7,433 nucleotides of DNA from Chloroflexota bacterium (lineage in GTDB: Bacteria; Chloroflexota; Limnocylindria; Limnocylindrales; CSP1-4), in the NCBI GenBank assembly GCA_016875645.1, contig VGPE01000139.1, positions 1 to 7,433 on the forward strand, in the 5' to 3' direction. A program made the translations under genes and the position numbers. The notes beneath the pieces are model-generated. The model was not told the DNA's origin and ran no database searches. It saw only the letters and a list, made by a program, of their open reading frames with translations. Each line of letters starts with the position of its first letter. Position 1 is the stretch's first letter. This document shows positions 7,334 to 7,433 of this stretch, one piece after another.

Positions 7334-7433
7334 GTGAGCGAACGGGCGGTCCAGCACCACATCGCGCTCGGCCCCGGCGACGTCGGTCGCTACGTCCTGC
7401 TGCCCGGCGATCCGGGTCGTTGCGAGCGGATCG
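7334..7433 (+). CDS. Second uridine phosphorylase-family enzyme, N-terminus only
   Basis: The first 33 codons of another nucleoside phosphorylase run off the right edge. Its HHIALGPGDVGRYVLLPGDP matches HHLGIRAGDVGRYVLLPGDP of the preceding gene, and then it diverges (GRCERI against GRVEVI). It is a tandem paralogue, possibly with a different base specificity. The start is taken as GTG 7334, 13 bp after the previous stop. The ribosome binding site is weak, with only GAG nearby, which suggests coupling to the upstream gene. Confidence 0.85.
   Translation, partial: MSERAVQHHIALGPGDVGRYVLLPGDPGRCERI

Overview
This 7.4 kb window is high-GC bacterial DNA with tightly packed genes, many GTG starts and strong GGAGG-type ribosome binding sites. 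The protein set suggests a member of the Chloroflexota (Thermomicrobia or Limnocylindria-like). The best clue is a bacterial Qng1/DUF2419 queuosine-salvage protein; the structurally studied bacterial member comes from Sphaerobacter thermophilus. This assignment is an inference, and an actinobacterial-type high-GC genome is the main alternative.

Layout: (1) The minus strand from the left edge to 529 carries the N-terminal part of a ribokinase/PfkB-family kinase. (2) A 137 bp divergent region (530-666) has overlapping promoter-like hexamers on both strands and a dyad that could be the operator. (3) A plus-strand series begins with a LacI-family regulator (667-1722). It overlaps by 8 nt a queuosine 5'-phosphate N-glycosidase of the Qng1/DUF2419 family (1715-2710). 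(4) A 157 bp structured leader precedes an ECF-transporter S component (2868-3569), which is followed by a 72-residue membrane protein (3586-3804). (5) A perfect 16 bp stem-loop (3834-3869) precedes the energising module: EcfA1 (3900-4757), EcfA2 (4754-5605) and EcfT (5609-6499). (6) A uridine-phosphorylase-family enzyme (6517-7320) and the start of a second, paralogous one (from 7334) close the window.

How the genes may work together: a dedicated ECF importer would bring in a nucleoside or base. The kinase could phosphorylate the 5'-hydroxyl of queuosine, and Qng1 would hydrolyse queuosine 5'-monophosphate to queuine and ribose 5-phosphate. Queuine could then be inserted into tRNA by a tRNA-guanine transglycosylase encoded elsewhere. 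The two phosphorylases may salvage ordinary nucleosides or process nucleosides brought in by the same importer. A LacI-type regulator would tie expression to a sugar or nucleoside signal. Qng1 and the ECF parts are recognised from sequence. The substrate of the S component and the true substrate of the kinase are inferences from context.

The most notable findings are the apparently complete bacterial queuosine import and salvage cassette and a strongly asymmetric ECF ATPase pair. In that pair EcfA2 has lost its LSGGQ signature and EcfA1 has Asp at the Q-loop glutamine, so both defects fall in the same composite ATP site. Also notable are a structured leader with a possible 27-codon upstream ORF, and a very strong hairpin between the S-component pair and the A-A-T genes. 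No RNA genes, insertion sequences, CRISPR arrays or gene-free stretch over 300 bp were seen.
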